Below, one piece after another: positions 4,483-6,135 of a stretch of 6,135 nt of DNA (position 1 is the stretch's first letter; each line of letters opens with the position of its first letter). The notes below the pieces were generated by a model that saw only the letters and a program-made list of their open reading frames with translations, ran no database searches and was not told where the DNA came from. The DNA comes from Rhodoferax sp. (GTDB lineage: Bacteria; Pseudomonadota; Gammaproteobacteria; Burkholderiales; Burkholderiaceae), in contig JAQGNA010000540.1 in assembly GCA_028292075.1 (NCBI GenBank), positions 1-6,135 on the forward strand, read 5' to 3'. A program made the translations under genes and the position numbers.

Positions 4483-6135
4483 CTATCCCGCCGCCACCCG
4501 CTGGCTCAGGTGGGCGAGCGCTTCTTCCACCTGGTCCACCAGAATCAGGCAGAGGTCGCCCGGTTGCAGGCGGCCCAGGGCGTGGTCGATGGCGATGAAC
4601 TCACCCTGGATCTCGTCGACATGGTGCGTGCGCTTGGCATTGGCCAGGCCCTCGCGCAGCAGTCTGACCACCTCGCCGTCGGGACGGCCACGCTGGCAGG
4701 CGTCTTCGAACAGGATGACGTCGTCGAAGGCGTCGCCCAGAATGACCGTCTGCTCGCGGATGTCGTCGTCGCGCCGGTCGCCCGCGCCGCTGATCACCAC
4801 CGACCGCCGCACGGCCGGCATGGCGTCCACTGCGGCCACCAGGGCGCGCATGGCGTCGGGGTTGTGGCCATAGTCGGCGATCACAGTGGCGCCGCGGTAG
4901 TCCATGACGTTGAAGCGGCCGGGCGCGTTGTCCGCGTCGTTGGCAAAGCTGGCCAAACCACGGCGGATCGTGTCCCAGCTCTGGCCGGCGCCCCAGGCGG
5001 CACCGATCGACGCCATGGCGTTCTCGACCTGGAAGCCGATGGTGCCGTTGCGCGTGAGAGGGATGTCGCGCAGCGGGATTTTCTCGCGCCAGGAGCCCAC
5101 GGCGGCGACGATGGCGTCACCGTCCACATACACCGTGCGGCGACCCTGGGCGCGGTGCGTGGCCATGACGGGTTGATGGCGGTCCGCCGCGAAGTAGATC
5201 ACGTGGCCGGGGCAGGCGGCCGCCATGGCCGCGACGATCGGGTCGGCGGCGTTCAGCACGGCGAAGCCCTCGGGCGCGACGTTCTGCACGATCACCCGCT
5301 TCAGCACGGCGAGGTCTTCCACCGTGGTGATGTAGTTCAGGCCCAGGTGGTCGCCAGTGCCGATGTTGGTCACCACGGCAACCTGGCAACGGTCGAAGCC
5401 CAGGCCCTCGCGCAGCATGCCGCCACGGGCGGTTTCGAAGACCGCGGCGTCGACGTCCGGATGCATCAGCACGTTGCGAGCGCTCTTGGGGCCGCTGCAG
5501 TCGCCGCTGTCGATCTGCCGGCCTTCCACATAGACGCCGTCGGTGTTGGTCATGCCGACGCGCAGGCCGCTGCTGGCGAACAGGTGCGCGATCAGCCGTG
5601 CCGTGGTGGTCTTGCCGTTCGTGCCGGTCACGGCCACCACCGGAATGCGACCGTCGTCGCCCTGGCCGTACAGGTGGGCCACCATGGCCGCGCCGACGTT
5701 CCGGCCCTTGCCATAGGAAGGCGAAATGTGCATGCGGAGGCCCGGCGCGGCATTCACCTCGACGATGCCGCCATGCTGTTCTTCCAGCGGCTTGAGCATG
5801 CTTTCACAGACCAGATCGACGCCGCAGATGTGCAGGCCCACCATTTGCGCGGCCGTGACGGCCTGGGCGGCGATGTCGGGGTGCACGTCGTCGGTCACAT
5901 CGGTGGCGGTGCCGCCGGTGCTCAGGTTGGCGTTGTTGCGCAACAGGATGCGGCGCCCCTTTTCGGCCACCGACTGCGGGTTGAGGCCCTGCGTCGCCAG
6001 CCGCGCCACCGCGATGTCGTCGAACCTGATCTTGGTGAGCGAGGTGGCATGGCCCTCGCCCCGCCGCGGATCGGCGTTCACCAGGTCGACCAGCTCGCGC
6101 ACCGTGTGCACGCCGTCGCCCAGCACCTGCGGCGG
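4483..6135 (-). CDS. cphA: Cyanophycin synthetase, C-terminal part (5' end outside window)
   Basis: CphA polymerises cyanophycin, a cytoplasmic nitrogen and carbon reserve with a poly-aspartate backbone and arginine side chains, using ATP. In this family an ATP-grasp domain extends the Asp backbone and a Mur-ligase-like domain attaches Arg. Numbering from the codon at 6126-6124, the sequence shows the end of the ATP-grasp domain (NANLSTGGTATDVTD at 65-79, EVNAAPGLRMH at 123-133). It then shows a Mur ligase central domain with P-loop GTNGKTTT (168-175) and NIGTGDHLG (254-262), and a Mur C-terminal domain with DYGHNP (418-423). The frame stays open to the window edge, so the N-terminal domain and the start of ATP-grasp are missing and no start can be chosen. 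The stop is TAG at 4485-4483. The intact P-loop argues for an arginine-adding CphA1-type enzyme over a CphA2-type. Many betaproteobacteria carry two cphA paralogues; which one this is cannot be told here. Family assignment is secure. Confidence 0.94.
   Translation of the reverse strand, partial: PPQVLGDGVHTVRELVDLVNADPRRGEGHATSLTKIRFDDIAVARLATQGLNPQSVAEKGRRILLRNNANLSTGGTATDVTDDVHPDIAAQAVTAAQMVGLHICGVDLVCESMLKPLEEQHGGIVEVNAAPGLRMHISPSYGKGRNVGAAMVAHLYGQGDDGRIPVVAVTGTNGKTTTARLIAHLFASSGLRVGMTNTDGVYVEGRQIDSGDCSGPKSARNVLMHPDVDAAVFETARGGMLREGLGFDRCQVAVVTNIGTGDHLGLNYITTVEDLAVLKRVIVQNVAPEGFAVLNAADPIVAAMAAACPGHVIYFAADRHQPVMATHRAQGRRTVYVDGDAIVAAVGSWREKIPLRDIPLTRNGTIGFQVENAMASIGAAWGAGQSWDTIRRGLASFANDADNAPGRFNVMDYRGATVIADYGHNPDAMRALVAAVDAMPAVRRSVVISGAGDRRDDDIREQTVILGDAFDDVILFEDACQRGRPDGEVVRLLREGLANAKRTHHVDEIQGEFIAIDHALGRLQPGDLCLILVDQVEEALAHLSQRVAAG

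Noticed and set aside
188..4873. Three very long plus-strand open frames (188-2272, 2269-3612, 2909-4873) chained by overlaps.
   Set aside because: They are antisense to the exporter, creA, minE, minD, minC and the end of cphA. Their translations are dominated by His, Gln, Arg and Gly (or Ser, Arg and Thr) with no recognisable motif, typical of the complement of GC-rich coding sequence with few stops.
1..6135. Search for a novel system, mobile element, CRISPR array, tRNA or riboswitch across the window.
   Set aside because: Nearly all the DNA is accounted for by six recognisable chromosomal genes with short spacers. I saw no repeat array, transposase, recombinase, phage gene or RNA gene.

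Overview
The window is about 65% GC and carries a block of genes all read from the minus strand. The Min proteins, CreA and cyanophycin synthetase all look like betaproteobacterial versions. Together with the base composition this suggests Burkholderiales, probably Comamonadaceae. That is an inference from protein character, not from a search.

In transcription order, from high to low coordinates, the layout is as follows. (1) The C-terminal three quarters or so of a cyanophycin synthetase (cphA, 6135-4483), cut by the window edge. (2) A 251-bp gap with weak hairpins and one possible -10 element. (3) The complete division-site operon minC (4231-3497), minD (3450-2635) and minE (2631-2368); minD and minE are separated by 3 bases and minE's Shine-Dalgarno overlaps the minD stop. 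(4) A 134-bp gap with several small GC-rich stems but no convincing terminator. (5) creA (2233-1757), a small exported protein. (6) A 540-residue major facilitator exporter (1756-134), whose ATG directly abuts the creA stop and which has a soluble C-terminal domain. (7) A 133-bp tail with no assignable gene.

MinC, MinD and MinE form one working unit. MinD is a membrane-binding ATPase, MinC is the FtsZ antagonist it recruits, and MinE stimulates MinD ATPase and drives pole-to-pole oscillation, so the Z ring forms at midcell. CphA makes the nitrogen reserve polymer cyanophycin and has no known mechanistic link to Min. CreA and the exporter look translationally coupled, but the substrate of the exporter and the role of CreA are unknown.

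Overall this is an ordinary chromosomal housekeeping region. I found no mobile element, CRISPR array, RNA gene or credible new system. The points most worth a second look are the creA-exporter pair, the exporter's C-terminal domain, a perfect 20-bp palindrome just inside the exporter gene, and a coding-like stretch after the exporter stop codon.
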